Of a stretch of DNA of 64,000 nt, positions 48,043-57,421 are shown in pieces. The DNA is taken from positions 4,832-68,831 of the forward strand of contig JAEWPB010000008.1 in assembly GCA_023399465.1 (NCBI GenBank), written 5' to 3'. Position 1 is the first letter of the stretch, and each line of letters begins with the position of its first letter. The position numbers and the translations under genes are program-made. Origin of the DNA: Pseudomonadota bacterium (lineage in GTDB: Bacteria > Pseudomonadota > Alphaproteobacteria > Rhizobiales > Rhizobiaceae). Under the pieces are notes generated by a model. That model had not been told where the DNA came from and did not search any database. It saw nothing but the letters and a program-made list of their open reading frames with translations.

Positions 48043-48692
48043 AGTTAGCTCGCTTCCGGTTGCTCGCGATCATCGCCGTATTCATCAGCTTCGCCACCGC
48101 CGCGGATGCGCACCGCCTCAAGCTGTTCGCCACCGTCGAAGATGGAACCGTCCATGGCTACGGATTTTTCATCGGCGGCGGACGCCCGAGCGAAGCACAA
48201 CTCGTCATTCGCAACGGCCAGGGCATCGAGCTCTTTCGTGGGACGGCAGGTGCCGATGGCAGCTTCAAGTTCAAACCGGCGACGCCAACGGATCTCGTCC
48301 TGACCATCGATGCCGGCGACGGGCATGTGGCCGAGACGCGGATAGCGGCAAGTCGCTTCCCGGACTATGGCGCACTCGGTGCGGTCGGTGCTGCAAAGGC
48401 CGCGGATGAAAGGACCGAAGAGCCCCGGGCAACCGGTTCCCCTCAACCTGTTCCGGATACCGCCCAATCGACCCGGGAGCTTGCCGTGATGATTGACCGG
48501 AGCGTCGATCGCGCCGTCTCGCGTCAACTCGCGCCATTGCTCGAGGCCTATGCAGAGGCGGATGGACGGGCGCGCTTCTCCGACGTGGTGAGCGGCATCG
48601 CGGTGATCATCGGCCTCGCCGGACTGATGCTCTGGGCCCGTTCCCGCAACCGGACCCGGACCGCGCCTCCCGGCAGGCGGCATGAGCCATGA
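48039..48692 (+). CDS. nikL: NikL-like component of the nickel transporter
   Basis: The 217-residue protein has a signal peptide ending in ADAHRLKLFA, a beta-rich periplasmic part and one C-terminal membrane helix (VVSGIAVIIGLAGLMLWARS), the make-up of NikL. The His at the mature N-terminus resembles the metal-binding His after the signal peptide of NikK. It overlaps nikM and nikQ by four bases each. Confidence 0.87.
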   Translation: MKLARFRLLAIIAVFISFATAADAHRLKLFATVEDGTVHGYGFFIGGGRPSEAQLVIRNGQGIELFRGTAGADGSFKFKPATPTDLVLTIDAGDGHVAETRIAASRFPDYGALGAVGAAKAADERTEEPRATGSPQPVPDTAQSTRELAVMIDRSVDRAVSRQLAPLLEAYAEADGRARFSDVVSGIAVIIGLAGLMLWARSRNRTRTAPPGRRHEP

Positions 48693-49456
48693 CGCCGCGC
48701 CGCGACCTGTCCAACGAAACCATAGCACCGGACAATCCGATCGATCACCTGCACCCCAAGACACGCCTGATCGCCACGGTTGCAATTCTCGTCTTCGCCA
48801 CCGCCGTTCACAATCCGGCCGTCCTGGTCCTCTCGATGGCGGCGGCCGCCTTCCTTGTCTGGCTGGCGAAGTCGTCATGGCGCGAACTGCGCCATCGCCT
48901 CCTTCATGTCGAAGGTTTCATGGTCGTGCTTCTCATCCTGCTTCCGTTCACCGTACCGGGCACACCGCTCTTCACCATCGGCCCGGTGGCCGCCACCGCG
49001 GAGGGCCTTGGCCGCGCCATAAGGGCGGCGGTCAAGGTCAACATCTGCGCGCTGACGATATTTGCCCTGCTCGGATCGCTTGACCCGGTGCGGATCGGCC
49101 AGGCCGCCGAGGCGCTCGGCGTGTCACCCAAGTTCGTCAAACTGTTCCTGGTCACCGTGCGTTACGTGTCGGTCTTCCGCGCGGAAACCAACCGCCTGAC
49201 TGACGCCATGCGCGTGCGCGGGTTCCGTCCGGGGTCCAACCTTCACACCTGGCGCACCTTCGGCAATCTGGCCGGTACGATGGTCGTGCGTTCGATCGAG
49301 CGCGCAAAGCGGGTCGATGAGGCGATGCGCTGCCGCGGATATTCGGGAGCCATGCCAACAGCCCCCGCCGGCGCCCTCAAGCCATATGACGCAGCATTCG
49401 CTTCCGTCTTGCTTTGCGCCATGTTCGGCCTGCTGGTCATGGAGTATGCCGCATGA
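48689..49456 (+). CDS. nikQ: ECF transporter T component NikQ/CbiQ
   Basis: The 255-residue protein has several membrane helices and the two Arg-containing coupling motifs [10 protein letters not shown] and [10 protein letters not shown] (A-R-G type) that contact the ATPase dimer. [15 protein letters not shown] is the conserved CbiQ start. It overlaps its neighbours by four bases. Confidence 0.94.
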   Translation: MTPRRDLSNETIAPDNPIDHLHPKTRLIATVAILVFATAVHNPAVLVLSMAAAAFLVWLAKSSWRELRHRLLHVEGFMVVLLILLPFTVPGTPLFTIGPVAATAEGLGRAIRAAVKVNICALTIFALLGSLDPVRIGQAAEALGVSPKFVKLFLVTVRYVSVFRAETNRLTDAMRVRGFRPGSNLHTWRTFGNLAGTMVVRSIERAKRVDEAMRCRGYSGAMPTAPAGALKPYDAAFASVLLCAMFGLLVMEYAA

Positions 49457-50172
49457 CGCCCCTTCTCAGCCTTGAGCAGATCAGCGTTTCCAGGAACGGC
49501 CGCAAGATTCTCGACGGGCTGTCGCTCTCGCTTGACCACGGCGAGCGGCTGGCGCTGATCGGCGACAACGGTGTCGGAAAAACGACGCTCCTGCGCGTCA
49601 TCGTCGGCCTTGAGCCCGCATCGGGCGAGATCACCGCCTTCGGCATGCGCTGCGGTGACGAGAACGATTTTCACAAGGTGCGCACCAAGGCCGCCTACCT
49701 CTTCCAGGATCCCGACGACCAGCTCTTCTGCCCGACGGTGATCGACGATGTCGCCTTCGGGCCGCTCAATCTCGGAATGCGCCGGCAGGATGCCCTAAGT
49801 CTTGCGCGGACCCTGCTCAATGATCTGCATCTCGGTCATCTCGCCGATCGCATCACCCATCATCTTTCGGGCGGGGAGAAGCGTCTCGTGTCGCTGGCTG
49901 CCGTCCTGGCCATGCGGCCGCGGATCCTGCTGCTCGACGAGCCCACCAATGCGCTGGATGAAACGCATCTCGAGAGGATGCTAGCCATCCTGTCGCAACA
50001 GGCGATTGCCATGATCATCGTTTCCCATGACTGGGAAATTCTCGAGAGGCTCACCGACCGTGCCGTGGTCCTGCGCAACGGGCGCCTGCTCCCGGCGATG
50101 CTGCACCGCCATTCGCGATGGAGCGAACAGGTCCATCTCCACTGCCTGGATGCCGGTCAGGATGGCGCCTGA
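49453..50172 (+). CDS. nikO: ECF transporter ATPase NikO/CbiO
   Basis: ATG 49453 overlaps nikQ. The 239-residue ATPase has Walker [11 protein letters not shown]-loop [20 protein letters not shown] (typical of ECF ATPases), signature LSGGEKRL, Walker [12 protein letters not shown] and H-loop VSHDWE. It completes the K-M-L-Q-O nickel importer that feeds urease. Confidence 0.95.
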   Translation: MTPLLSLEQISVSRNGRKILDGLSLSLDHGERLALIGDNGVGKTTLLRVIVGLEPASGEITAFGMRCGDENDFHKVRTKAAYLFQDPDDQLFCPTVIDDVAFGPLNLGMRRQDALSLARTLLNDLHLGHLADRITHHLSGGEKRLVSLAAVLAMRPRILLLDEPTNALDETHLERMLAILSQQAIAMIIVSHDWEILERLTDRAVVLRNGRLLPAMLHRHSRWSEQVHLHCLDAGQDGA

Positions 50173-50192
50173 CCGCGCGCTGTCTCATCCGC

Positions 50193-51005
50193 TCACTCCC
50201 CGGCAGCATATTTCGCCAGCGCGGTACTAACGTCCGTCAATGCCTTGACGGCATCCCCGCTCGCTGTCGTGAGATGGTGGCGCTCCGCAAGCCAACCCGG
50301 ATCATTGAGGGTCAGCCAGACCTTGCCGTGTGCATCCTCCCAGATCAGTGCCTTGCTGGGAAGGTCGACGCCGACGGTCTGGTGATCCTGCATCAGGGGA
50401 GTGCCACTCTTAGGATTGCCGAAGACGATCAGTTCCGTGGGGCGCAGGTCCAGGCCGGCTTGATGCGCTCCCCCGGCGTGATCGACGCGGGAGAAGACCT
50501 GCATGCCCTGGGATTGCGCCCTTTCGGCCAGCCGTTTTGCGGTGTCGGCGACGGAATGGCGGCTCTCGATTGTCAGCAGACCGCTTTCCACTGCTCTCGC
50601 CAGACCGGGATGCCGCTTCAGCGCCGGCGCCCAGGCCTCCCCGAGCTTCAGTCCGCAAAGGACCGCGGCATAGCCCACCACGATGCTGACGACGACATAG
50701 GCTACCGCAACCATCGCGCCGACTGGCGGCTGCTGCATCAGCACCGCCGAGCCATAGGCAAAGCTCGAGAACGTGGACATGCCGCCCATGACGCCCGTTC
50801 CGACATGGGTATTGACGTCGCTGGAGTGGATCTTCCCGTTATAGAGAGCGGTGACGAGGCCGAGCAGGAAGGATGCCACGACGTTGGCGACCAGGATGTC
50901 CATCGGGAATCCGTCCGCCAGCGGCGGCACCATCAGCATGATGAATTCACGCACCATTGCCCCGACTGCGCCGCCAATGAAGACCAGGATGACGATGTCG
51001 ATCAT
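50193..51005 (-). CDS. crcB: CrcB fluoride channel fused to a DUF302 domain
   Basis: ATG 51005 has a GGGAGG site; 270 residues, twice the normal CrcB length. Residues 1-125 are a four-helix Fluc/CrcB channel (FIGGAVGAMVREFIM, ILVANVVASFLLG, GVMGGMSTFSSF). After a short linker, residues about 150-270 match the DUF302 fold (SRHSVADTAKRLAERAQSQGMQVFSRVDHA, PTELIVFGNPKSGTPLMQ, LPSKALIWED). DUF302 has no firm function. The gene lies downstream of a second crcB, 13 bases away, and is probably co-transcribed. Fusion proteins of this kind are uncommon. Confidence 0.88.
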   Translation of the reverse strand: MIDIVILVFIGGAVGAMVREFIMLMVPPLADGFPMDILVANVVASFLLGLVTALYNGKIHSSDVNTHVGTGVMGGMSTFSSFAYGSAVLMQQPPVGAMVAVAYVVVSIVVGYAAVLCGLKLGEAWAPALKRHPGLARAVESGLLTIESRHSVADTAKRLAERAQSQGMQVFSRVDHAGGAHQAGLDLRPTELIVFGNPKSGTPLMQDHQTVGVDLPSKALIWEDAHGKVWLTLNDPGWLAERHHLTTASGDAVKALTDVSTALAKYAAGE

Positions 51006-51018
51006 GACCGGTCCTCCC

Positions 51019-51408
51019 TCATCCCTGCATGCGGGCCAAAAAAGCCCCGAGCCAGGCGGCGAACAGGCCGACGACCACCGACAGGACGAGATAGCCAACA
51101 GCCAGCGGCCCCTGTCCGCGGCGCGCGAGCTTGGCGGCGTCGAGTTGCATGCTGCTGAAGGTCGTATAGCCGCCGAGGACGCCGGTGAGAACGCCGGAAT
51201 TCAGCGCGGTGCCGTAGCGGTCACGCCAGTCGACGCCGAACAACACGGAAAGATAACCGATGATGAAGGCGCCGGTGATGTTGATCAGGAATGTCCCGAG
51301 CGGAAACGGACCGTGGTAGCGCTCGCCGACGAGCCGCCCGATCCACCATCGCGCCAATGATCCGACACCGCCACCCAAACCGACCCACATGACATCCAAA
51401 GGCGTCAT
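51019..51408 (-). CDS. crcB: CrcB fluoride channel, short
   Basis: The 129-residue protein has four hydrophobic helices and the Fluc motifs GLGGGVGSLARWWIG, GTFLINITGAFIIG (channel Asn) and GVLTGVLGGYTTFSS (TTFS, central sodium and fluoride region). As adjacent crcB genes in some bacteria form heterodimeric channels, pairing with the DUF302-fused copy is likely. I looked for a fluoride riboswitch upstream and did not find its consensus. Confidence 0.93.
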   Translation of the reverse strand: MTPLDVMWVGLGGGVGSLARWWIGRLVGERYHGPFPLGTFLINITGAFIIGYLSVLFGVDWRDRYGTALNSGVLTGVLGGYTTFSSMQLDAAKLARRGQGPLAVGYLVLSVVVGLFAAWLGAFLARMQG

Positions 51409-51515
51409 CTCTGCACCTCCCGATCCGCGTTCGCGTGCCGCGGAAAGGGAAGTAGGTCACGCTCGCGGTGTTGCAACCCCTCGTCTACGCACCTTTGACG
51501 CGCCGCGCAGCTCTG

Positions 51516-52346
51516 CTAGCCCTCGACAAGCACCCGCGTCAGTGCATGCTTCGGATCGGCAAGGCCATCAATGACGTTGAAGTGGTGGCGGTCGGGTTCG
51601 ACGACCGCCCTCGTCTTCGCTCCGAGCCCCGTCCAGATATTGGCCAGCAGTACGTTCTGGCGCAGGAACTCCGCCCGCTCGCCGCCACCGACCCAGCAGG
51701 TGATGCGGGCGTTCTCCATCGGCAGGAGCAGCGCCGGGCTTTCCGAGAGCGCCTCGGCCTCGTCGATGCCGAGCCTGTCGTTCATTGCGGTCCGCATGAG
51801 CGGACGCAGGTCGTGCAGCCCCGAAATCGACACCACATTGCGGATGCGCTGTCGCACTGCCGGGCTGAGCGGCGACGTGGCCGCGACCATGCGCGACACC
51901 AGGTGACCGCCGGCCGAATGTCCGGTCAACATCACCGGACCGTCGACCAGCGTCGCCGCCGTCTCGATGGCCGCGCCGATTTCCCGCACGATGTCCGAAA
52001 TCCTCACTTCGGGGCAAAGCGTATAGGACGGCATGGCAACGGCGTAACCATGCGCCACGGCGCCGGCAGCCAGATGCGACCAGAAGCTCTTGTCGAGAGC
52101 CAGCCAGTAACCGCCATGGACGAATACCACCAGGCCTTTGGCCGGCGTTGCGGGCAGGAAAAGATCGAGCCGGTTGCGCGGCTTGTCACCATAGGCGATG
52201 TCCAGCCTTGCCCGGTCTTCGGCGAGCATCGCATCGCGATAGGCCTGAGCCGGTCCGACCCATGCCTGCGGCCAGCGGTCGCCACCGGGGATATTGGCGC
52301 CGTTGGTATAGGCGTTGTCCCAATCGAGAATTTGTCTTTCCAGCAC
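51516..52346 (-). CDS. Alpha/beta hydrolase, kynurenine formamidase-like
   Basis: GTG 52346 is preceded by GGGGGA at correct distance, giving 276 residues; the ATG 66 bases upstream has no site. The oxyanion motif HGGYW, nucleophile GHSAGG, and a terminal His in DRHHFNVID outline the catalytic triad of the Bna7/KFA-type arylformamidases. Divergent position from the anthranilate-CoA ligase and tryptophan dioxygenase genes supports hydrolysis of N-formylkynurenine to kynurenine and formate. It is unrelated to the cyclase-type KynB. A general esterase is the alternative. Confidence 0.8.
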   Translation of the reverse strand: MLERQILDWDNAYTNGANIPGGDRWPQAWVGPAQAYRDAMLAEDRARLDIAYGDKPRNRLDLFLPATPAKGLVVFVHGGYWLALDKSFWSHLAAGAVAHGYAVAMPSYTLCPEVRISDIVREIGAAIETAATLVDGPVMLTGHSAGGHLVSRMVAATSPLSPAVRQRIRNVVSISGLHDLRPLMRTAMNDRLGIDEAEALSESPALLLPMENARITCWVGGGERAEFLRQNVLLANIWTGLGAKTRAVVEPDRHHFNVIDGLADPKHALTRVLVEG

Positions 52347-52742
52347 GGTCAGTCCCCCGAAACTAATCCCTTTACATGTCGACAGAAAGCGAGACGAGCT
52401 GACCAAAGTCAATCTTCCAGTCGAGAAATTTTATACTTGAAATATTTTTCGACGCGAGTCATCGTTGGCATGCTCGGTCGTGAACGGGAGGTCTCGCCGG
52501 GCCAACAATCCGCTTCGCGTGATGGCCGCCCTTGCGCTGCCCGTCGCGTCGACCGCAAACAAAATGCACATCGAAATAACCAGTTCACCGCTCGGATATG
52601 CCGTGTCTCGACGCGGTTTCTGCGGTCGTTGCCACTTTGCAACCGGCCTGTGCGAACTGTTCCGCGCGAACTGGAGAACAAGGGGAATGCCTCAACGACG
52701 TTCAAGTCGGACCGGGGCCTGGAAAACTGGGAAACGCTATCA
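52347..52742. other. 396-base divergent intergenic region
   Basis: No convincing gene. The frame of the downstream ligase stays open through it by chance (GC-rich), but the ligase family begins at MLGPTAH. An AT-rich patch near 52425-52450 (TTTTATACTTGAAATATTTTT) is the most promoter-like stretch and may serve both directions; I could not fix -35/-10 elements. Confidence 0.5.
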
Positions 52743-54368
52743 ATGCTGGGACCGACAGCGCACATCGACACGTTCACTCGCGACAACCTTCCTCCGCAGG
52801 ACCAGTGGCCGCAGTTGCTGCTCGACGGGTTCGACTACCCGGAATACCTCAACGCCGCGGTCGAACTGACCGACCGCCTCGTCGAGAAGGGCCTCGGCGA
52901 TCGGGTCGCGCTGATCGGCAACGGCAGGCGCCGCACCTACAAGGAACTGTCCGACTGGACCAACCGGCTCGCCAATGTGCTGGTGGAAAATTACGGCCTG
53001 AAGCCGGGCAACCGGGTGCTGATCCGTTCGGCCAACAATCCGGCGATGGTGGCCTGCTGGCTCGCCGCCACGAAAGCCGGCGCCGTCGTCGTCAACACCA
53101 TGCCGATGCTGCGCGCCGGCGAACTCGCCAAGATCGTCGACAAGGCCGAAATCACCATTGCGCTCTGCGACACCCGTCTGATGGACGAGATGATCGCCTG
53201 CGCCAAGGACAGCGCCTTCCTGACACAGGTCATCGGCTTCGATGGAACCGCCAATCACGATGCCGAACTCGACCGGGCGGCCCTCGACAAGCCGGTGACG
53301 TTCAGCGCGGTACGCACCGGCCGCGACGATGTCGCGCTTCTCGGCTTCACTTCCGGCACGACAGGGGTTCCCAAGGCGACGATGCATTTCCATCGCGACC
53401 TTCTGATCATCGCCGATGCCTACGCCAAAGAGGTTCTCGCCGTCACCCCGGATGACATCTTTGTCGGTTCACCGCCGCTCGCCTTCACCTTCGGCCTCGG
53501 CGGGCTTGCAATCTTCCCCTTGCGCTTCGGCGCTGCTGCAACGCTTCTGGAGCAGGCGACCCCGCCGAACATGATCCAGATCATCGAGACCTACAAGGCG
53601 ACCATTTCCTTCACCGCCCCGACCGCCTATCGGGCGATGATGAAGGCTATGGACGAAGGCGCCGATCTTTCGTCGCTGCGCGTTGCGGTTTCCGCCGGCG
53701 AGACCCTGCCCGCTCCAGTCTTCGAGGAGTGGAGCGAAAAGACCGGCAAGCCGATCCTCGACGGCATCGGCGCCACCGAGATGCTGCACATCTTCATTTC
53801 CAACCGCTTCGAAGACCGCAAGGCCGCTTCCACCGGCAAGCCCGTCAGCGGCTATGAAGCCCGGATCGTCGACGCCGACATGCAGGAAGTGCCGCGCGGC
53901 ACCGTCGGCCGCCTCGCCGTTCGCGGACCCACCGGGTGCCGCTACATGTCCGATCCCCGCCAGCAGGAATATGTCCGCAACGGCTGGAACCTGACCGGCG
54001 ATGCCTTCTTCCAGGACGAGGACGGGTTTTTCCATTTCGCCGCCCGTTCGGATGATATGATCATCAGCGCAGGCTACAATATCGCCGGGCCCGAGGTCGA
54101 AGCCGCCCTGCTGTCGCATCCTGATGTCGCCGAGTGCGCCGTGATTGGTGCCGCCGATGGCGAGCGCGGCCAGATCGTCGAGGCCCATGTGGTGCTGGCC
54201 GACGGCGTGGCCGCCGATGCCGCGACGGTCAAGCGCCTGCAGGATCACGTCAAGGCAGTGATAGCACCGTACAAGTATCCGCGTTCGGTGAAGTTCATAG
54301 ACGCCTTGCCGAAGACCCAGACCGGCAAGATCCAGCGCTTCCGCCTACGCACGGAGAACGTCAATTGA
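52743..54368 (+). CDS. 2-aminobenzoate-CoA ligase (benzoate-CoA ligase family)
   Basis: ATG 52743 gives 541 residues. [18 protein letters not shown] at the N-terminus is typical of 2-aminobenzoate-CoA ligases. AMP-binding motifs are [34 protein letters not shown] and the C-terminal lysine region [11 protein letters not shown]. It activates an aryl carboxylate through the adenylate. Adjacency to tryptophan dioxygenase and the presence of kynureninase nearby make anthranilate the best substrate, giving anthraniloyl-CoA for aerobic CoA-dependent degradation. The downstream monooxygenase is not in this window. The stop overlaps kynA. Confidence 0.87.
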   Translation: MLGPTAHIDTFTRDNLPPQDQWPQLLLDGFDYPEYLNAAVELTDRLVEKGLGDRVALIGNGRRRTYKELSDWTNRLANVLVENYGLKPGNRVLIRSANNPAMVACWLAATKAGAVVVNTMPMLRAGELAKIVDKAEITIALCDTRLMDEMIACAKDSAFLTQVIGFDGTANHDAELDRAALDKPVTFSAVRTGRDDVALLGFTSGTTGVPKATMHFHRDLLIIADAYAKEVLAVTPDDIFVGSPPLAFTFGLGGLAIFPLRFGAAATLLEQATPPNMIQIIETYKATISFTAPTAYRAMMKAMDEGADLSSLRVAVSAGETLPAPVFEEWSEKTGKPILDGIGATEMLHIFISNRFEDRKAASTGKPVSGYEARIVDADMQEVPRGTVGRLAVRGPTGCRYMSDPRQQEYVRNGWNLTGDAFFQDEDGFFHFAARSDDMIISAGYNIAGPEVEAALLSHPDVAECAVIGAADGERGQIVEAHVVLADGVAADAATVKRLQDHVKAVIAPYKYPRSVKFIDALPKTQTGKIQRFRLRTENVN

Positions 54369-55201
54369 GCAAGACCTACGATCCGGCGACCGAGGGGGCG
54401 GAGATGTCGTTCAAGGACCGCATGTCCTACAGCGACTATCTGCACCTGGAAAAGGTCCTGGATGCCCAGGAACCGCTTTCGACGGCCCACGACGAGATGC
54501 TGTTCATCATCCAGCACCAGACCTCGGAACTGTGGATGAAGCTCGCGCTGCACGAAATCGGGTCGGCAATCCGCTCGATCCGCGCCGACCGGCTGCAGCC
54601 GAGCTTCAAGATGCTGACCCGCGTTTCGCGCATCTTCGAGCAGTTGAACAGCGCCTGGGACGTGCTGAGAACGATGACGCCCAGCGAATACACCGAGTTT
54701 CGCAATTCGCTCGGCCAGTCGTCCGGTTTCCAGTCGTGGCAGTACCGCGCGATCGAGTTCATGGCCGGCAACCGCAACCTCGCCATGCTCCGCCCGCATG
54801 AACACGACCCGGCGCTGACCGCAAGGCTCGAGGCGATTCTCGCCGAACCGTCGCTCTATGACGAGGCGATCCTGCTGCTCGGCCGCAACGGCTTCGACAT
54901 CGGTCCGGATGCCCTCCGCACCGACTGGCGCGAAACCCGATCCGAAAGCGAGGAAGTGCTGCTCGCATGGCAGGCCGTCTATCGCGACCCGCAGCGCTAC
55001 TGGATGCTCTACGAACTGGCGGAGAAGCTGGTCGACTTCGAGGATTACTTCCGGCGCTGGCGCTTCAACCACGTCACCACGGTCGAACGGATCATCGGCA
55101 TGAAGCGCGGCACCGGTGGAACATCGGGGGCATCCTACCTGAAAAAGATGCTGGAGGTTGAACTCTTCCCCGAACTCTGGAAAGTTCGGACCCGACTCTA
55201 G
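54365..55201 (+). CDS. kynA: Tryptophan 2,3-dioxygenase
   Basis: The haem enzyme opens the indole ring of L-tryptophan to N-formylkynurenine. TTG 54365 overlaps the ligase stop by four bases (278 residues); ATG 54404 with a GGGGGCGGAG site is an alternative (265). Visible family segments: [47 protein letters not shown], the haem-ligand His in [11 protein letters not shown] and [13 protein letters not shown]. It is the first enzyme of the kynurenine pathway. Confidence 0.95.
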   Translation: MSKTYDPATEGAEMSFKDRMSYSDYLHLEKVLDAQEPLSTAHDEMLFIIQHQTSELWMKLALHEIGSAIRSIRADRLQPSFKMLTRVSRIFEQLNSAWDVLRTMTPSEYTEFRNSLGQSSGFQSWQYRAIEFMAGNRNLAMLRPHEHDPALTARLEAILAEPSLYDEAILLLGRNGFDIGPDALRTDWRETRSESEEVLLAWQAVYRDPQRYWMLYELAEKLVDFEDYFRRWRFNHVTTVERIIGMKRGTGGTSGASYLKKMLEVELFPELWKVRTRL

Positions 55202-55236
55202 CCGAATAATCACTGAAAATTCAGAGGGAGAACAGA

Positions 55237-56373
55237 ATGAAGAAAATTCTTGCAACCAGCTCGTTCGCACTTTCGCTGGCGGTATCGGGCCTCGCCCTTG
55301 CCGAACCGGTCAAGATCGGTGTCATTACCACGCTTTCGGGCGGCGGCGCCGGCCTCGGCATCGACACCCGCGACGCGATTGCGCTTGCGGTAAAGAAGTC
55401 GGGCAACACCGACGTCGAACTCGTGATCGAAGACGATGCCCAGAAGCCGGAAATCGCCGTCCAGCTCGCCGAAAAGATGTTGCAGAGCGACAAGGTCGAC
55501 CTGCTGACCGGCATCATCTGGTCCAACCTCGCCATGGCGGTCGTGCCCAATACCGTCGCGCAGGATGTGTTCTACCTCTCGCCGAACGCCGGCCCGTCAG
55601 CGCTAGCCGGTGCGAACTGCAACCCGAACTACTTCAACGTCGCCTACCAGAACGACAACTTCCACGAAGCGATGGGGCAATACGCCAACCAAGACTACAA
55701 GAAGGTCTTCATCCTCGCTCCCAACTATCCGGCGGGCAAGGATTCGCTGACCGGCTTCAAGCGTTTCTACAAGGGTGGACTTACGGGTGAAGTCTATACC
55801 CAGGTGGGCCAGACCGACTACGCCGCCGAAATCGCCCAGATCCGCAATTCCGGCGCCGATGCCGTGTTCTTCTTCCTGCCGGGCGGCATGGGCATCTCGT
55901 TCATGAAGCAGTACGCCCAGTCCGGCGTGACCATCCCGGTCATGGGTCCGGGCTTCTCCTTCGACCAGGACGTGCTCGGCGCGATCGGCGACGCCGCACT
56001 CGGCGTGAAGAACTCGGCCACTTGGTCCAAGGACCTCGACAACGAAGCCAACAAGCAGTTCGTCGAAGCCTTCAAGGCCGAATACAACCGCCTGCCGTCG
56101 ATCTATGCAGCACAGGGCTGGGATACCGCCAACCTGATCCTCGCCGCGCTTTCCAAGGCGAGCGTCAAGGACAAGGACGCGTTCCGCGCCGCCCTCAAGG
56201 CTGCGGATTTCAAGTCCGTGCGCGGTAGCTTCACCTTCAACAACAACAACCACCCGATCCAGAACGTCTACGTGCGCGAAGTGGTGAAGGAAGGCGACGT
56301 GCTGACCAACAAGATCGTCGCGACTGCCTTCGAAGCTCACAAGGACGCTTACGCCGAGCAGTGCAAGATGTAA
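55237..56373 (+). CDS. livK: Branched-chain-type ABC importer, substrate-binding protein 2
   Basis: The 378-residue exported protein starts with a signal peptide (AVSGLALAEP) after an AGAGGGAGA site. Peripla_BP_6 features: VKIGVITTLSGGGAGLGIDTRD, ELVIEDDAQKPEIAV, FILAPNYPAGKD. It follows kynA by 35 bases. The location inside a tryptophan-kynurenine cluster suggests binding of tryptophan, kynurenine, anthranilate or another aromatic acid; the sequence does not settle which. Confidence 0.92.
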   Translation: MKKILATSSFALSLAVSGLALAEPVKIGVITTLSGGGAGLGIDTRDAIALAVKKSGNTDVELVIEDDAQKPEIAVQLAEKMLQSDKVDLLTGIIWSNLAMAVVPNTVAQDVFYLSPNAGPSALAGANCNPNYFNVAYQNDNFHEAMGQYANQDYKKVFILAPNYPAGKDSLTGFKRFYKGGLTGEVYTQVGQTDYAAEIAQIRNSGADAVFFFLPGGMGISFMKQYAQSGVTIPVMGPGFSFDQDVLGAIGDAALGVKNSATWSKDLDNEANKQFVEAFKAEYNRLPSIYAAQGWDTANLILAALSKASVKDKDAFRAALKAADFKSVRGSFTFNNNNHPIQNVYVREVVKEGDVLTNKIVATAFEAHKDAYAEQCKM

Positions 56374-56394
56374 GCATCCGGCGCTTCCCGTTCA

Positions 56395-56428
56395 GCCGAC
56401 GTGCCCTGAAGATCACCGGCACGTCGGC
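56395..56428 (+). terminator. 11-bp stem-loop after the second binding-protein gene
   Basis: GCCGACGTGCC and GGCACGTCGGC pair perfectly across a 12-base loop, 22 bases past the stop. There is no T-tract. Position is the same as in the first importer, so it may set the ratio of binding protein to membrane components. Confidence 0.6.
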
Positions 56429-56497
56429 GGTTCGGAACATGCTACACCCGGCTACACCTTTCCTTAGAGCTATTGAACCAAAGTCCGGATCGTCCAC

Positions 56498-57418
56498 TTG
56501 TCCATCGCATTGTTGCTCGAACAACTTCTAAACGGGCTGCAGCTCGGCGTGATGCTGTTCCTCATGGCCGCCGGCCTGACGCTGATCTTCGGCGTCATGG
56601 GCCTTATCAATCTCGCCCATGGCTCACTGTACATGGTCGGCGCCTTCGCCTGCGCGGCAGTCGCCGCAGCGACCGGCTCCTTCTGGCTCGGCCTCGTGGC
56701 AAGCCTGATCGCCGCCGCGGCAGCCGGGGCGATCATGGAAGTCGCGGTCATCCGCCGGCTCTATGAACGCGACCATCTCGACCAGGTGCTCGCCACCTTC
56801 GCACTGATCCTGATCTTTTCCGAAGCCACGCGCTGGCTGTTCGGCTCGTTCCCGCTCTATCTCGACATCCCGCCGCTTTTGCAGGGTGCCGTGCCCCTTC
56901 CCGGCGGCGGCCAGTACCAGCTCTACCGCCTCGCCATCATCGGCGTCGGCATCGTGGTGGCCGTCGGGCTCTACCTGCTGATTTCGCGGACCCGCCTCGG
57001 CATGCGCATCCGCGCCGGCGAATCCGACCGCGAGATGATCGCCGCCCTCGGCGTCGACATCCGGACCCTCTACACCGTGGTCTTCGCGCTCGGCGCGGCG
57101 CTCGCCGGACTGGCCGGCGCGCTTGTCGGCGCGCTCCAGTCGGTGCAGGTCGGCATGGGCGAACCGGCGCTGATCCTTGCGTTCGTCGTCATCGTCATCG
57201 GCGGCATCGGCTCGATCAAGGGGGCGCTCTGCGGCGCCATTCTCGTCGGGCTCGTCGATACGATGGGACGTTTCCTGTTGCCGAAGGCCATCGCATTCAT
57301 CGTGCCCGCCGCCCAGGCCGGACCGATCGGCGGAGCACTCGCCTCGATGCTGATCTACATCGTGATGGCCCTCATCCTCGCATTCCGGCCGAGCGGCCTG
57401 TTTGCCGCGCAGTCGTGA
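56498..57418 (+). CDS. livH: Branched-chain-type ABC permease LivH, second importer
   Basis: The frame starts at TTG 56498 (306 residues). LLNGLQLGVMLFLMAAGLTLIFGVMGLINLAHGSLY, the coupling region GMRIRAGESDREMIAALGVD and VVIVIGGIGSIKGALCGAILVG are LivH features. It forms the membrane channel with LivM, whose gene begins four bases later. Confidence 0.91.
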   Translation: MSIALLLEQLLNGLQLGVMLFLMAAGLTLIFGVMGLINLAHGSLYMVGAFACAAVAAATGSFWLGLVASLIAAAAAGAIMEVAVIRRLYERDHLDQVLATFALILIFSEATRWLFGSFPLYLDIPPLLQGAVPLPGGGQYQLYRLAIIGVGIVVAVGLYLLISRTRLGMRIRAGESDREMIAALGVDIRTLYTVVFALGAALAGLAGALVGALQSVQVGMGEPALILAFVVIVIGGIGSIKGALCGAILVGLVDTMGRFLLPKAIAFIVPAAQAGPIGGALASMLIYIVMALILAFRPSGLFAAQS

Positions 57419-57421
57419 GGA

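Noticed and set aside
51409..51515. Possible fluoride riboswitch upstream of the crcB pair
   Set aside because: Read on the minus strand, the leader lacks the GGnGAUGG start and the conserved pseudoknot stretches of the crcB motif RNA.
51468..52742. Long N-terminal extension of the aminobenzoate-CoA ligase frame
   Set aside because: The frame stays open only because the DNA is GC-rich; it runs antisense through the hydrolase gene, and the ligase family starts at MLGPTAH at 52743.
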